In this document: positions 14,833-24,069 of the stretch, in pieces
Numbering within the stretch: position 1 is the first letter of the stretch
How the letters are laid out: each line of letters begins with the position of its first letter
Source: Mycolicibacterium sp. HK-90
GTDB lineage: Bacteria; Actinomycetota; Actinomycetes; Mycobacteriales; Mycobacteriaceae
DNA length: 64,000 bases
Assembly (NCBI RefSeq): GCF_030486405.1
Contig: NZ_CP129613.1
Coordinates: 5,270,001-5,334,000, forward strand
Reading direction: 5' to 3'
Program-made: the position numbers and the translations under genes
The notes under the pieces: generated by a model
Database searches by the model: none
Seen by the model: only the letters and a program-made list of their open reading frames with translations
Told to the model about the DNA's origin: nothing

Positions 14833-15996
14833 TCACACCGCACTCGGTTCTCGGGGCAGGCCCAAGCCGCGTTCACCGATGATGGTGCGCTGGATCTCGC
14901 TGGCCCCACCGGGAACGGTCCATTCCCATGATCCGATGAAGTCGAGCATCCAGGCGCCTGACTCCCAGCCGCTGGAAACTGGTTTGGCCAGCACGGTGTG
15001 AGCGTTCAGGCCACCGATCTCCGCGCCGAAACCGGTCATCCGTTGCAGCAGTTCGCTGTAGTAGAGCTTGACGATCGACGCATCGGCCGGACCGGCCTTA
15101 CCCGCCTCCGTGCGTTCGACCAGGTCCCGGCACAGCCCGCGCAGTCCGGTCAACTCGATCTCGAACTGTGCCAACCGGTCTGCCACCACCGGATCGTCGA
15201 GCGGTGCGGCCTCCAGCAGCCAGTTGAAGCCCGCGTTGCCCAACCGCTCCGACAACTCCAGCATGGTCATGCCGCGCTCGGCGCCGAGTGTGGCCTGGGC
15301 GACCTGCCAGCCCTTGTTCACCGGGCCGATGAGATTGGCTTCCGGTACGGCGACGTCGTTGAGGAAGATCTCGCAGAAATGCGAATCCCCCACCGCGTTT
15401 CGGATCGGCCGCACGTCGATGCCGGGGGTGGTCATGTCCATCAGGAAATACGAGATGCCGTGCCGCTTGGGTGCTTCCGGATCGGTGCGGGCGAGCAGCA
15501 GGCACCAATCGGCATGCATGGCGCCACTGGCCCAGAGCTTCTGGCCGTTGACGATGAAGTTGTCGCCGTCGGCCTTCGCCGTGGTGCGCAGCGCGGCCAG
15601 ATCGGAGCCGGCCTCCGGTTCGGAGAATCCCTGCACCCAGATCTCGCCGTCGAGGATGGCGGGCAGATGTCTGTTGCGCTGCTCGTCGGTGCCCGCGGCC
15701 AGCAAGGTGGAGGCGGCGTGGTGGATTCCGACGAAGGCCAGCACCAGCCGGGGCGCGTCGTGCGCGGCCAGCTCCTGGTACAGCACAATCTGCTGCGGAA
15801 CCGACATGCCGCCGCCCCATTCGGCCGGCCAGTGCGGCACCGCATAGCCCGCGGTGTGCAGCTCGGCGAACCAGGACTTCTGGAACGACACGAACTCGTC
15901 TGCGCCGACCCCGGTCTGGTTGGGGCGCCAGTCTTTCGGGACGTGGTCCGCGCACCAGTCCTTCACCGTGGCCCGGTAATCATCGATATCGGTCAT
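14833..15996 (-). CDS. Acyl-CoA dehydrogenase, large FadE subunit
   Basis: A 387-aa FAD-dependent dehydrogenase. The FAD and substrate loop QGFSEPEAGSDLAALRT (about 125-141) and the C-terminal PGGASEIQRTIIGERGLGLPRE are standard for FadE27/FadE29-type subunits. Adjacent to the shorter 351-aa FadE, with which it likely pairs, and overlapped 4 nt by the upstream 310-aa FadE. The substrate is presumably a CoA thioester made by the FadD and CaiB genes of the same region. Confidence 0.9.
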   Translation of the reverse strand: MTDIDDYRATVKDWCADHVPKDWRPNQTGVGADEFVSFQKSWFAELHTAGYAVPHWPAEWGGGMSVPQQIVLYQELAAHDAPRLVLAFVGIHHAASTLLAAGTDEQRNRHLPAILDGEIWVQGFSEPEAGSDLAALRTTAKADGDNFIVNGQKLWASGAMHADWCLLLARTDPEAPKRHGISYFLMDMTTPGIDVRPIRNAVGDSHFCEIFLNDVAVPEANLIGPVNKGWQVAQATLGAERGMTMLELSERLGNAGFNWLLEAAPLDDPVVADRLAQFEIELTGLRGLCRDLVERTEAGKAGPADASIVKLYYSELLQRMTGFGAEIGGLNAHTVLAKPVSSGWESGAWMLDFIGSWEWTVPGGASEIQRTIIGERGLGLPREPSAV

Positions 15997-16925
15997 GACG
16001 AGAACAACCCGGTGAGCCCGCGACGGCCGAGCCTGGCAGTCAGAGTGTCGCGGGTCTTGGACACCCCGAAGGGCAAGCGGCGCAACGGCTGGCTATACCG
16101 CGACAGCCAGGACAGCATGGTCTCATCGCAGAAGCCGACGGCTCCGTGCAGCTGATGGCACACCCGGAACACCACCTCGGCGGCCTCGATCGCGGCCAGC
16201 CGCAGCGCCAGCGCGTCGTCGATGGCCTCGTCGGCCTGATTCGTTTTCAGGCTCCACAGCGCGTATTTGGCGAGCATGTCGACGCCGCTGTGCTCCACCT
16301 CGGCGTCCGTCAGCTGGAACTGCACACCCTGGAACGACGACAACGTCTGCCCGAACTGCTTGCGCAGACTGACGTGTGCGACCGTCAGGTCGATCGCCCG
16401 GTCCAGCATGCCGAGCAGCGTCCATGACGGAAGCACCAGAGCCAGGGCCACGTCGCCGACACCCGCCTCGTCCGCGGCGGCAAGCTCGAGGGCGGTGGCG
16501 AACGACGGGCCCGTGACGCCGGTGGCGGTCACGGTGCTGCGTGCACCATCCAAGGTGACCGCGGCCCAACGGTTGTCCAACCCGTGCAACGCCGCCTCCG
16601 GGGCATCGGCGTCGACGACCACCAGCCCGTCGACATCGAGATCCTCCGGGCGTGACAGCCGCTCGGCCACCGGATAGGGCAGCGCCCAGTAGCCGGCACT
16701 GCGGCACACCGCGGCGGCGGCCTCGAGTGAGTCGGCGTCGGCCCGCGGTTCCAACTCCATGACGCCCAGACCGTCGAGCACCGGAGTGACCAAGTCGGCA
16801 CGGGTTTCGGGCTTGGCATCGGCCTGTACCAGCAGCTGATCACCGCCGGCCGCCTCGAAGGCCCTGAGGGCTTGGCGGCCATACTCTTTCGCGTCATCGC
16901 TGAGGTCGAGAATCATCGTCGTCAC
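15993..16925 (-). CDS. Acyl-CoA dehydrogenase-like protein, reduced FadE subunit
   Basis: A 310-aa member of the family, shorter than the usual 380 or so. The middle beta-domain is diverged, while RKQFGQTLSSFQGVQFQLTD and QLHGAVGFCDETMLSWLSR in the C-terminal helices are clear. It lacks the usual EPEAGSD-type FAD loop, so it is probably the non-flavin half of a heteromer with the 384-aa FadE just upstream (4-nt overlap). This second small/large pair mirrors the pair at 13776-15996. Confidence 0.82.
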   Translation of the reverse strand: MTTMILDLSDDAKEYGRQALRAFEAAGGDQLLVQADAKPETRADLVTPVLDGLGVMELEPRADADSLEAAAAVCRSAGYWALPYPVAERLSRPEDLDVDGLVVVDADAPEAALHGLDNRWAAVTLDGARSTVTATGVTGPSFATALELAAADEAGVGDVALALVLPSWTLLGMLDRAIDLTVAHVSLRKQFGQTLSSFQGVQFQLTDAEVEHSGVDMLAKYALWSLKTNQADEAIDDALALRLAAIEAAEVVFRVCHQLHGAVGFCDETMLSWLSRYSQPLRRLPFGVSKTRDTLTARLGRRGLTGLFSS

Positions 16926-18076
16926 GCCTTCCCGGCCAGCATGGTCCGCGACAACAGGATCCGCTGCATCTCGATGCTGCCAGAGGACACCGTGGACGCC
17001 TGCGAGTACCGCCAGTGGTCCTCGACCTCGGCGCGGAAGTACTCGGCTTCTGCGCTGTCACCCCTGGGGAGGGCGGCCACTATTTCCATGAGCACCTCGG
17101 CACTCTCCTGGTCCAGCCGCGTCACCGCGATCCGATATGCCGCGGAGTCACCGGGATTCACCCGCCCGGTGGCCTGCATGGACACCACCCGATAGGCCAT
17201 CAGCCGGGCCCGGCGACAGTGGGTGAGCATCCGGGTCCACCGACCGCGCAGCTCGCCGGGCAGTCGCTCCCACCTGTCACCCAGCACCTCGGGTGCGGCC
17301 TGCAGCAGCCGCTCGCACCGCGCATAGCGGGCGATGCCGACACGTTCGAACGACACCACGTCCTGCACGATCGACCAGCCCTGGTCCACGGTGCCCAGCA
17401 CATCGGCCTCGGTCACCTTGAGGTCGTCGAAGAACACCTCGTTCAGGTGGTGCGGCCCCATCATCGTCCTGATCGGGCGGACCTGAATGCCCGGGGAATC
17501 CATCGGCACCAGGAAGATGGTCATGCCCTGCTGCTTCTTCTCCCCCTTGGATGTCCGGGCCAACAGGAAGCACCACTGCGCCATGGTGGCGTAGGAGGTC
17601 CAGATCTTCTGGCCGTTGACCCGCCAGCCGTCGTCCTCCCGGCGCGCGAAGGTGCGCAGTGACGCCAGATCCGATCCGGCTTCGGGCTCGGAAAAGCCCT
17701 GACACCAGATCACTTCACCGTTGGCGATCGGCGGCAGGTGCTTACGCTGTTGCTCTTCGGTGCCGTGCCGCATGATGATCGGCCCGACCCAGTTGACCCC
17801 CATGTACTGCGCACCGCGCGGCTCATGATGCGCCCACATCTCCTCACGCACCACGGTTTGTTCCCACACCGAGGCATCGCCGCCGCCGAACTCCTTCGGC
17901 CACGACATGCACAGCAGGTGCTTCTCCGCCAGCGTGCGGCAGAACTGCTGGGCCACCGCAAGATCGGCGGGGTCATCGGTGAACGCGCCGAGATAGTCGG
18001 CGGGCACCTGGTCGGCGATCAGCGCACGCAGCTCACCGCGCAGCGCGTCAGCCGCCTCACCAAACTCGAAATCCAC
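16922..18076 (-). CDS. Acyl-CoA dehydrogenase, large FadE subunit
   Basis: A protein of about 384 aa. The flavin loop QGFSEPEAGSDLASLRTFARR, KIWTSYATMAQWCFLLART, and the C-terminal SSGSIEMQRILLSRTMLAGKA are standard acyl-CoA dehydrogenase elements. The GTG at 18076, with GGAAGG about 6 nt before it, is preferred over a long in-frame extension into the CaiB gene. It lies 11 nt after caiB and overlaps the reduced FadE by 4 nt. Confidence 0.88.
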   Translation of the reverse strand: MDFEFGEAADALRGELRALIADQVPADYLGAFTDDPADLAVAQQFCRTLAEKHLLCMSWPKEFGGGDASVWEQTVVREEMWAHHEPRGAQYMGVNWVGPIIMRHGTEEQQRKHLPPIANGEVIWCQGFSEPEAGSDLASLRTFARREDDGWRVNGQKIWTSYATMAQWCFLLARTSKGEKKQQGMTIFLVPMDSPGIQVRPIRTMMGPHHLNEVFFDDLKVTEADVLGTVDQGWSIVQDVVSFERVGIARYARCERLLQAAPEVLGDRWERLPGELRGRWTRMLTHCRRARLMAYRVVSMQATGRVNPGDSAAYRIAVTRLDQESAEVLMEIVAALPRGDSAEAEYFRAEVEDHWRYSQASTVSSGSIEMQRILLSRTMLAGKA

Positions 18077-18087
18077 TCCTGGCCTTC

Positions 18088-19236
18088 CTATTCCGCCGTG
18101 GCCGTATCGAGACGGGCCAGCACCTCGGCGGTGTCGGCTCCCAGTTCCGGTGCGTACCCGGCGACCCCGCCCGGGGTCCGGGAGAACCAGGTCGGCACAC
18201 CCGGCATGCGAACCGGCCCGTGTGGGGTGTCTATGGTCTCGAACAGACCGACGGCGTTGAGGTGCTCGTTCTCGAACAGGTCCGCGGGGGCGAGCATGGG
18301 TGCCGCCGGAATCTCCAACTCCGCGAACAGATCCAGCCATTCGGCAGTCGTACGTTCCTTGAGGGTCTGGGCCACCAGCCCGTACACCGTGTCGATCTGA
18401 CGGGCCCGCTGTTCCAATGTGGCGTAATCGGGGCTGTTCCAGATCGGCTGCACGCGGTCGATGAACGCATTCCAGTGCTTGTCGTTGTAGATCAGCGCCG
18501 CGATGTGACCGTCCTTGGTCTCGTACGGTCTGCGGTTGGGCGTGACCGCTCGCGGATACACCGCAGGCCCCAGCGGAGGCTCGAACATCGCGCCGTTGGC
18601 ATGCTCGACGAGCATGAAGGAAGCCATCGTCTCGAACATGCTGACCTCCACCTCCTGCCCCTCGCCCGTGCGCTCCCGGTGGAACAGCGCCATCGTCGTG
18701 GCGTACAGCGCCGTCAATCCGGCCACCTTGTCGGCCATGATGGTGCCGACGTACGACGCCTCACCCGTCAATTCCTGCTGCACCGCGGGCAATCCACACT
18801 CGGCCTGAATGGTGTCGTCGTAGGCCGGCCGATCGGCATCCGGGCCGCGGCGCCCGTACCCGTAGCAGTTGGTGTAGACGATGCGCGGGTTTATCGCGGC
18901 CACATCGTCATAGCCGAAGCCGAGCTTGGCGATCGCCTTGGCGCGCATCGAATGGATGAACACGTCGGCATCGGCGATCAGCGCACGCAGGTGGGCCTTG
19001 CCCTGATCCGACCGCAGATCCAGGACCACACTGCGCTTGCCCCGGTTGACGTTGACGAACACCCCACTCATGCCGGGTGCCGGCCCGACCGAGATGTAGC
19101 GGGTGTTGTCCCCCGCCGGTGTTTCCACCTTGATCACGTCGGCGCCCATGTCGGCCATGATCTGCGTGCAGTACGGCCCCATCACCATCGCGGTGAGGTC
19201 GATGACCCGAATGCCCCGCAGCGGACCGCCGGTCAT
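18088..19236 (-). CDS. CaiB/BaiF-type family III CoA-transferase
   Basis: A protein of about 382 aa. The N-terminal PLRGIRVIDLTAMVMGPYCTQIMADMGADVIKVE segment is diagnostic (given here only as a family hallmark), and the catalytic Asp is expected in the AYDDTIQAECG region near residue 155. It transfers CoA between carboxylic acids, activating the pathway substrate without ATP. The ATG at 19236 overlaps the SDR stop by 4 nt; a 46-residue upstream extension lies inside that SDR and is rejected. Confidence 0.88.
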   Translation of the reverse strand: MTGGPLRGIRVIDLTAMVMGPYCTQIMADMGADVIKVETPAGDNTRYISVGPAPGMSGVFVNVNRGKRSVVLDLRSDQGKAHLRALIADADVFIHSMRAKAIAKLGFGYDDVAAINPRIVYTNCYGYGRRGPDADRPAYDDTIQAECGLPAVQQELTGEASYVGTIMADKVAGLTALYATTMALFHRERTGEGQEVEVSMFETMASFMLVEHANGAMFEPPLGPAVYPRAVTPNRRPYETKDGHIAALIYNDKHWNAFIDRVQPIWNSPDYATLEQRARQIDTVYGLVAQTLKERTTAEWLDLFAELEIPAAPMLAPADLFENEHLNAVGLFETIDTPHGPVRMPGVPTWFSRTPGGVAGYAPELGADTAEVLARLDTATAE

Positions 19237-20153
19237 GAGGTGACCCCCTCTGCCGCCCGGCTGAAGCTGTAGCGGATGTGGTCGACGTGACCGTCGGGAA
19301 CCACCGGGAAGACCACCGGATCGCTGAGGTCGCGGATGGAGTTGATACGACCCCCGACGTCCTCCACCGTCCATGACGGCTGATACACCCCAGGGCTCTC
19401 GGCCACGACCGCGCGAGCCAGCCGCCCGGCGATCGCCACCAGGAATTCACCGGTGATCGAACAGGATTCGTGAGCCAGCCAGCCGACGGCCGGGGCCACC
19501 AGGTCCGCGCCCATCGGCGGGTAGGCCGAGGTGTCCAGGCCCTCGGCCATCCGGGTTACTGCGCCCGGCACAATCGCGTTGCACCGCACCCCTTCGGCGG
19601 CACCCTCCAGCGCGACCACATTGCACAACCCGAGGATCCCGGCCTTGGCGGCGGCGTAGTTGGCCACTTCGTGGTTCCCGTACAACCCGCCGATCGACGA
19701 GGTGAGCACCACGCGGCCATATCCGGCCTCGCACATCAGTGGAAACGCCGGGCGCACAACGTGGAACGCACCGCGCAGGTGCACGTCGAGAACGGCGTCG
19801 AAATCCTCGTAGCTCATCTCTTTGAGGGAGCCGCGTCGTACGGTGCCTGCGTTGTGGATCAGGATGTCGAGCTTTCCGAAGCGCTCGACGGCGGCGTCGA
19901 TGATGGCCTGGCCGCCTGCGGGCGTCGCCACCGATTCGGTGACGGCGACGGCTTGTCCACCGGCCGAGACGATTTCGTCGACCACGGCCTGTGCGGGCGC
20001 GGAGTCGGTGCCGTCACCGGCGAGACTGCCGCCGGGATCGTTGACGACCACCTTGGCGCCTTTCGATGCCAGCAGCAGGGCGTACTCGCGGCCCAGGCCC
20101 CGGCCGGCGCCGGTGATGACGGCGACACGATCGTCGAATCTGAGTGTGCTCAA
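19233..20153 (-). CDS. Short-chain dehydrogenase (FabG/MFE-2-like)
   Basis: A 306-aa classical SDR with TGAGRGLGREYA, NDPGG, NAG, a catalytic Ser in SSIGG and YAAAK. The GRGLGREYALLLASKGAKVVVND style matches the SDR domain of peroxisomal multifunctional enzyme type 2, that is, 3-hydroxyacyl-CoA dehydrogenases. The extra C-terminal 50 or so residues (with TVEDVGGRINSIRD) also fit that class. Coupled by 4-nt overlaps on both sides, it likely does the 3-hydroxyacyl-CoA step of the same pathway. Confidence 0.87.
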   Translation of the reverse strand: MSTLRFDDRVAVITGAGRGLGREYALLLASKGAKVVVNDPGGSLAGDGTDSAPAQAVVDEIVSAGGQAVAVTESVATPAGGQAIIDAAVERFGKLDILIHNAGTVRRGSLKEMSYEDFDAVLDVHLRGAFHVVRPAFPLMCEAGYGRVVLTSSIGGLYGNHEVANYAAAKAGILGLCNVVALEGAAEGVRCNAIVPGAVTRMAEGLDTSAYPPMGADLVAPAVGWLAHESCSITGEFLVAIAGRLARAVVAESPGVYQPSWTVEDVGGRINSIRDLSDPVVFPVVPDGHVDHIRYSFSRAAEGVTS

Positions 20154-20995
20154 GCGAAGGGCTCCTCGCCCTCGAGCTTGGTGCGTTGCAGCAACCGGCC
20201 CGACGTCGGGTCATACGGCGTGGCCCGGTGCATGGTTCCGGTGTTGTCCCAGATCACCAGGTCACCGACGGTCCACTTGTGCCGGTAGGTGAAGTCCGGC
20301 TGGGTGGCCCAATCCCGCAGCCGGACCAGCAGTTCGGCGCTCTTGCGGAAGTCGATCGGGCCGTCGGCGTCGACGATGTGGCGCGCGGTGGCGCCGAGCA
20401 CCAGTGACTTGCGGCCGGACTGATGGGTCCACACCAGCGGCAGTTCCCGGTCGCCGATGGCCATCATGCGCCGCAGAGTCTTGGTGGTGGGCTCGGGGTC
20501 GTAGTAGAACAGCGTGTTCCACGCCGAGTGCATGACCCGCAGCCCGTCGATGTCGGCCTTGTCCTCATCCGACAGGTCGTCGTAGGCGGCGTAGGTGTTG
20601 CAGAACTCGGTGTCGCCTTCCTCGGGGTTACCCAGCGCGACACTCTGCAGCAGCGACGCCAGGATCGGCACCTCGTTCATGGTGCCGTCGATGTGCCAGT
20701 ACAGCGAGCCCTTGAGATAGTCGGCCTGCTTGTTCACCTCGGTGTCCAGTGAAACCTTGTAGAGCTTCTCGCCCTGGTGCTCGGGAGCGAAGGTGCCGAG
20801 GGTCTCGGTGAACGCGATCTGCTCGTCATCGGTGAACCCGATCTGCGGGAAGACCAGCACCCCGCGCTGCTCCAGCAGCTCGCGGATCCGTCCGGCATGT
20901 TCACCGGACAGCAGTGTGGCCTTGTCGGCTCGGATCTCGGTTCCGATGCGCGGCTTGATATCCCGGGTCTCAAATACCGTGGTCGGTGTCGTCAT
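20150..20995 (-). CDS. TauD/TfdA-family Fe(II)/2-oxoglutarate dioxygenase
   Basis: A 281-aa protein. The iron ligands are the HxD in YWHIDGTMNE near residue 99 and the distal His in GTMHRATPYD near residue 260, with Arg in RLLQRTKL for 2-oxoglutarate. The family hydroxylates unactivated carbons (taurine, 2,4-D, alkyl sulfates, gibberellin-like acids). It overlaps its neighbours by 4 nt in the catabolic operon, so an early hydroxylation of the substrate is the likely role. Confidence 0.88.
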   Translation of the reverse strand: MTTPTTVFETRDIKPRIGTEIRADKATLLSGEHAGRIRELLEQRGVLVFPQIGFTDDEQIAFTETLGTFAPEHQGEKLYKVSLDTEVNKQADYLKGSLYWHIDGTMNEVPILASLLQSVALGNPEEGDTEFCNTYAAYDDLSDEDKADIDGLRVMHSAWNTLFYYDPEPTTKTLRRMMAIGDRELPLVWTHQSGRKSLVLGATARHIVDADGPIDFRKSAELLVRLRDWATQPDFTYRHKWTVGDLVIWDNTGTMHRATPYDPTSGRLLQRTKLEGEEPFA

Positions 20996-22833
20996 GACGT
21001 GAGCTCTAATCCGTCGAGATCACCCTTGGCCCGCCAGTCAGCGATCAGCTCATCGAAGGCGTAGAAGCCGGGCGAGTAGAAGTCACCGAGGAAAGCGCCG
21101 TTGCGCTCAGCGCCACCGCGTCCCTCGTTGTTGTAGTACCCAGGCGTGCAGGATAATTCGAACGCCGAGTTGTCGATCGACAGTTCGCGGACCGTCGCGA
21201 CCCAGGCGTCCTGCCCTTCCTGACTTGGCTCGACCGTGCTGGCGCCCCGGTTCTGCGCCTCGGCGATGATGTAGGCGATGTGCTTGGCCTGCTGTTCGAA
21301 CATCGCCGTGGTGTTGGCCGATACGCCGCCCTGGATGAAGCCCATGAAGAACTGGTTGGGGAATCCGCGGCTCGTCATGCCGTGCAGAGTCTTGTAGTCG
21401 TTCTGCCAGTAGTCGAACAGGGACAGTCCGTCGCGGCCCACGATACGGTCGATCGCGAACCGGCGGCTGATCTCCGTGGAGATCTCGAACCCGCTCGCGA
21501 AGATCACGCAGTCGACCTCGTACTCGACTCCGTCGGCAACGATGCCCTTTTCGGTCAGCCGCTCGACACCCTTGGATGCCGAAACGTCGACGAGCGTCAC
21601 ATTGGGCCGGTTGAAGGTTTCCAGGTAGTGCTCGCTGGACGTCGGCCGCTTGCACATGAAGCGGTAGTACGGCTTCAACGCCTCGGCGGTCGCGGGATCC
21701 TCGACGATCTCGCCGACCAGCCGACGCAGCCGCTCCATGATCTTGAAGTCTTCTTCTTCCCGGAAGGCCATGATCTGCTCGATGGTCACTTCGGCCGGGT
21801 TCTCGCTGGCCGCGATCCGGGCGGTCAGATTGCGCCCGAGCTCAGTCCAGAAGTCGCACACCAGGTCCGGCTCGCCGAACACCACCCCGACAAAGGGAGA
21901 CCAGTTGTGGAAGTTACGCTTGCGCTCCTCCTGCCAGCCCGGCTGCAGCGAAGCGGCCCAGGCCGGATCGGTGGGCGGGTTGGTGCGCGCATCGACCGAC
22001 GACGGGGTCCGCTGGAAGACGAAGAGTTGCTGGGCATCGCGGCCGAGGTGCGGTACCAACTGAATGCCCGTCGCACCGGTGCCCACGAGGGCGACCCGCT
22101 TGTCGGCCAGTTTGTGCAGGCCGCCGTCGGCGTCCCCGCCGGTGTAGTCGTAATCCCAGCGCGCGGAGTGGAACACGTGGCCCGTGAAGTCATTGATGCC
22201 CGGGATGCCCGGCAACTTCGGCCGGTTATAGGAACCTTGGGCCATGACCACGAAACGAGCCCGGATGTCGTCGCCCCGGTTGGTGCTGATCTGCCAGCGC
22301 TGCGTCGCGTCATTCCAATGCAATTCCCGCACCTGCGTCGAGAACAGGGCACCGTCGTACAGCCCGAAATGCTTGCCGATGTTGCGGCAGTGCTGGAAGA
22401 TCTCGGCGCCGTCGGCGAACTTCTTGCTCGGCATGAAACCAAGCTCTTCGAGCAGCGGGATGTAGCAGTAGGCGTCGTTGTCACACTGGATCCCTGGGAA
22501 GCGGTTCCAGTACCACACGCCACCGAAATCACCGGCCATCTCGATGACCCGGATCCCCTCGACACCGGCCTTCTTCAGATATGCGCCGGCCAGTAGACCG
22601 GCGAATCCGCCGCCGAGGATGACGACATCGGCGTCCTCGACGATCGGATCCCGTTCGGTCACCGTCGTATACGGATCGACCTCGTAGAGCTCGGCGAACT
22701 CACCTTCCAGTTCCAGGTACTGGTCGCCGCCCTCGGGCCGCAGCCGCTTGGCCCGCTCGAAGGCGTACTTCTCCCGGATCGCATCGATGTCGAAATCGGC
22801 CGGGGTGTCGGTGGGACCACACGGTTGGGTCAT
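20992..22833 (-). CDS. Flavin-containing Baeyer-Villiger monooxygenase
   Basis: A 613-aa NADPH/FAD monooxygenase. It shows the FAD Rossmann GGGFAGLLAG near residues 72-81, the BVMO fingerprint FTGHVFHSARWDYD near 215, and the NADPH Rossmann GTGATGIQ. Length and an N-terminal extension match the CHMO/steroid-monooxygenase branch. It inserts oxygen next to a ketone, giving an ester or lactone. A lactonase-like beta-propeller lies on the divergent strand at 26491. Coupled by 4-nt overlaps to the TauD and LLM genes. Confidence 0.9.
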   Translation of the reverse strand: MTQPCGPTDTPADFDIDAIREKYAFERAKRLRPEGGDQYLELEGEFAELYEVDPYTTVTERDPIVEDADVVILGGGFAGLLAGAYLKKAGVEGIRVIEMAGDFGGVWYWNRFPGIQCDNDAYCYIPLLEELGFMPSKKFADGAEIFQHCRNIGKHFGLYDGALFSTQVRELHWNDATQRWQISTNRGDDIRARFVVMAQGSYNRPKLPGIPGINDFTGHVFHSARWDYDYTGGDADGGLHKLADKRVALVGTGATGIQLVPHLGRDAQQLFVFQRTPSSVDARTNPPTDPAWAASLQPGWQEERKRNFHNWSPFVGVVFGEPDLVCDFWTELGRNLTARIAASENPAEVTIEQIMAFREEEDFKIMERLRRLVGEIVEDPATAEALKPYYRFMCKRPTSSEHYLETFNRPNVTLVDVSASKGVERLTEKGIVADGVEYEVDCVIFASGFEISTEISRRFAIDRIVGRDGLSLFDYWQNDYKTLHGMTSRGFPNQFFMGFIQGGVSANTTAMFEQQAKHIAYIIAEAQNRGASTVEPSQEGQDAWVATVRELSIDNSAFELSCTPGYYNNEGRGGAERNGAFLGDFYSPGFYAFDELIADWRAKGDLDGLELTS

Positions 22834-24002
22834 GCGTTGGCCTTTTCCGGCAGTGCCGCCGCGTGCAGCGGGGCGGGCATGTCATGCACCGCGGGCAGCA
22901 CCTCGGCGGCGAACAACTTGGTGGACTCCATGGCCTTCTCGTACGGCATGGTGCCGAACTGGGGCACGATGGTGACCTCGCAGAACGAGCAGGCCTCCTG
23001 TGCGGCCTTGAGCTTCTCGAACACCGTCTCCGGCGTGCCGATCAGCAGGTTGGAGGCGTGGTATCCGGGCGGGCCGCCCTTCTTCTGGTTGCCGACCTCC
23101 GAAGCCAGCACCGCCGTTGCGCTCGCCTCGCGGGCGGCATAGGCCTCATAACCCTTGACGCCCTTGAAGTTCGACGCATCGGCGAAGCCGTAATGCACGT
23201 TGACGTCGCGGTTGGCCGTCCAGATCCACTCTTCAGTCTCTGCCACCTCGTCCTCGGAGCCCACGCAGTACATGAACATCACGTTCTTGGGCTGACAAGG
23301 CCCCAGACCTTCTTCAGCGCGGAAGGTGTTGACCTTGCGCACCTCCTCGCCGGCATCGGTGATCGGCTTGTTGCCCACGAACAGCGGCACCATGCCGCGC
23401 CGGGACAGGATTTCCAGCGACTCGGCGGTCGAGGACGAGCTGTAGATGCGATCGAACAGGTCGGTGCTGATCGGCTCGGGACGCAGCGACATTTCCGGGA
23501 AGCTGAAGATCTTGCCGTCGTAGGAGAACCGCTCACCCGAGAAGGCCAGCTTGAGGATGTCCAGCGTCTCGTTGAAACGGTCGCGGCTCTCCTCACGCGG
23601 CACGCCCACCGCGGCGAACTCCCCCTTGGACACCCCGCGGCCCAGGCCGATCGTGGTGTAGCGCCCGTTGGAGACGATGTCGAGGTATGCGATCTGAGTG
23701 GCCAGCCGGATCGGGTTCCACCACGGCACCACCGCCACGAACGTGCCCAGGCTGACTCGTTCGGTGCGTCCGGCGAAATACGTCAGGGCCTGAATCGGGT
23801 TGGGTGTCATGCCATATGGCGTGCCGTGGTGCTCGGGGAACCAGATCCCGTCGAAGCCGAGCGGCTCGGCGAGGTCGCCCAGCGCCAGTGCGGCCTGCAC
23901 GCACTTGTAGTCCGGTGTGGCGGGTGGGGTGCTGAAGTCGCCGGCGAGTACGCGCTCCCAGTCGTGGGAGTTCTGCGCCCCGGTGCCCAGATTAACTTTC
24001 AT
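22830..24002 (-). CDS. LLM-class flavin-dependent oxidoreductase
   Basis: A 390-aa luciferase-like TIM-barrel protein. FDGIWFPEHHGTPYGMTPNP near residues 55-75 and YTTIGLGRGVSKGEFAAVG near 135 are typical of bacterial luciferase-like monooxygenases and F420/FMN enzymes. Either cofactor is possible. Its ATG follows AAGGAGCG and a large hairpin (24021-24069) that separates it from the Rieske gene. Overlaps the BVMO gene by 4 nt. Confidence 0.87.
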   Translation of the reverse strand: MKVNLGTGAQNSHDWERVLAGDFSTPPATPDYKCVQAALALGDLAEPLGFDGIWFPEHHGTPYGMTPNPIQALTYFAGRTERVSLGTFVAVVPWWNPIRLATQIAYLDIVSNGRYTTIGLGRGVSKGEFAAVGVPREESRDRFNETLDILKLAFSGERFSYDGKIFSFPEMSLRPEPISTDLFDRIYSSSSTAESLEILSRRGMVPLFVGNKPITDAGEEVRKVNTFRAEEGLGPCQPKNVMFMYCVGSEDEVAETEEWIWTANRDVNVHYGFADASNFKGVKGYEAYAAREASATAVLASEVGNQKKGGPPGYHASNLLIGTPETVFEKLKAAQEACSFCEVTIVPQFGTMPYEKAMESTKLFAAEVLPAVHDMPAPLHAAALPEKANA

Positions 24003-24020
24003 ATTCGCTCCTTATCGGGC

Positions 24021-24069
24021 GATTTGTGCACGCTTACCGGCGGTGAGCGCCGGTGGGCGTGCACAAATC
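24021..24069 (-). repeat. Large inverted repeat between Rieske and LLM genes
   Basis: A perfect 13-bp outer stem (24021-24033 with 24057-24069), plus an inner 7-bp stem ACCGGCG/CGCCGGT around GTGAG. The left arm of the minus-strand transcript overlaps the Rieske stop, and the structure ends about 10 nt before the LLM Shine-Dalgarno. It could be a partial terminator or an mRNA-stability element inside the operon, or one copy of a dispersed mycobacterial repeat. Confidence 0.7.
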
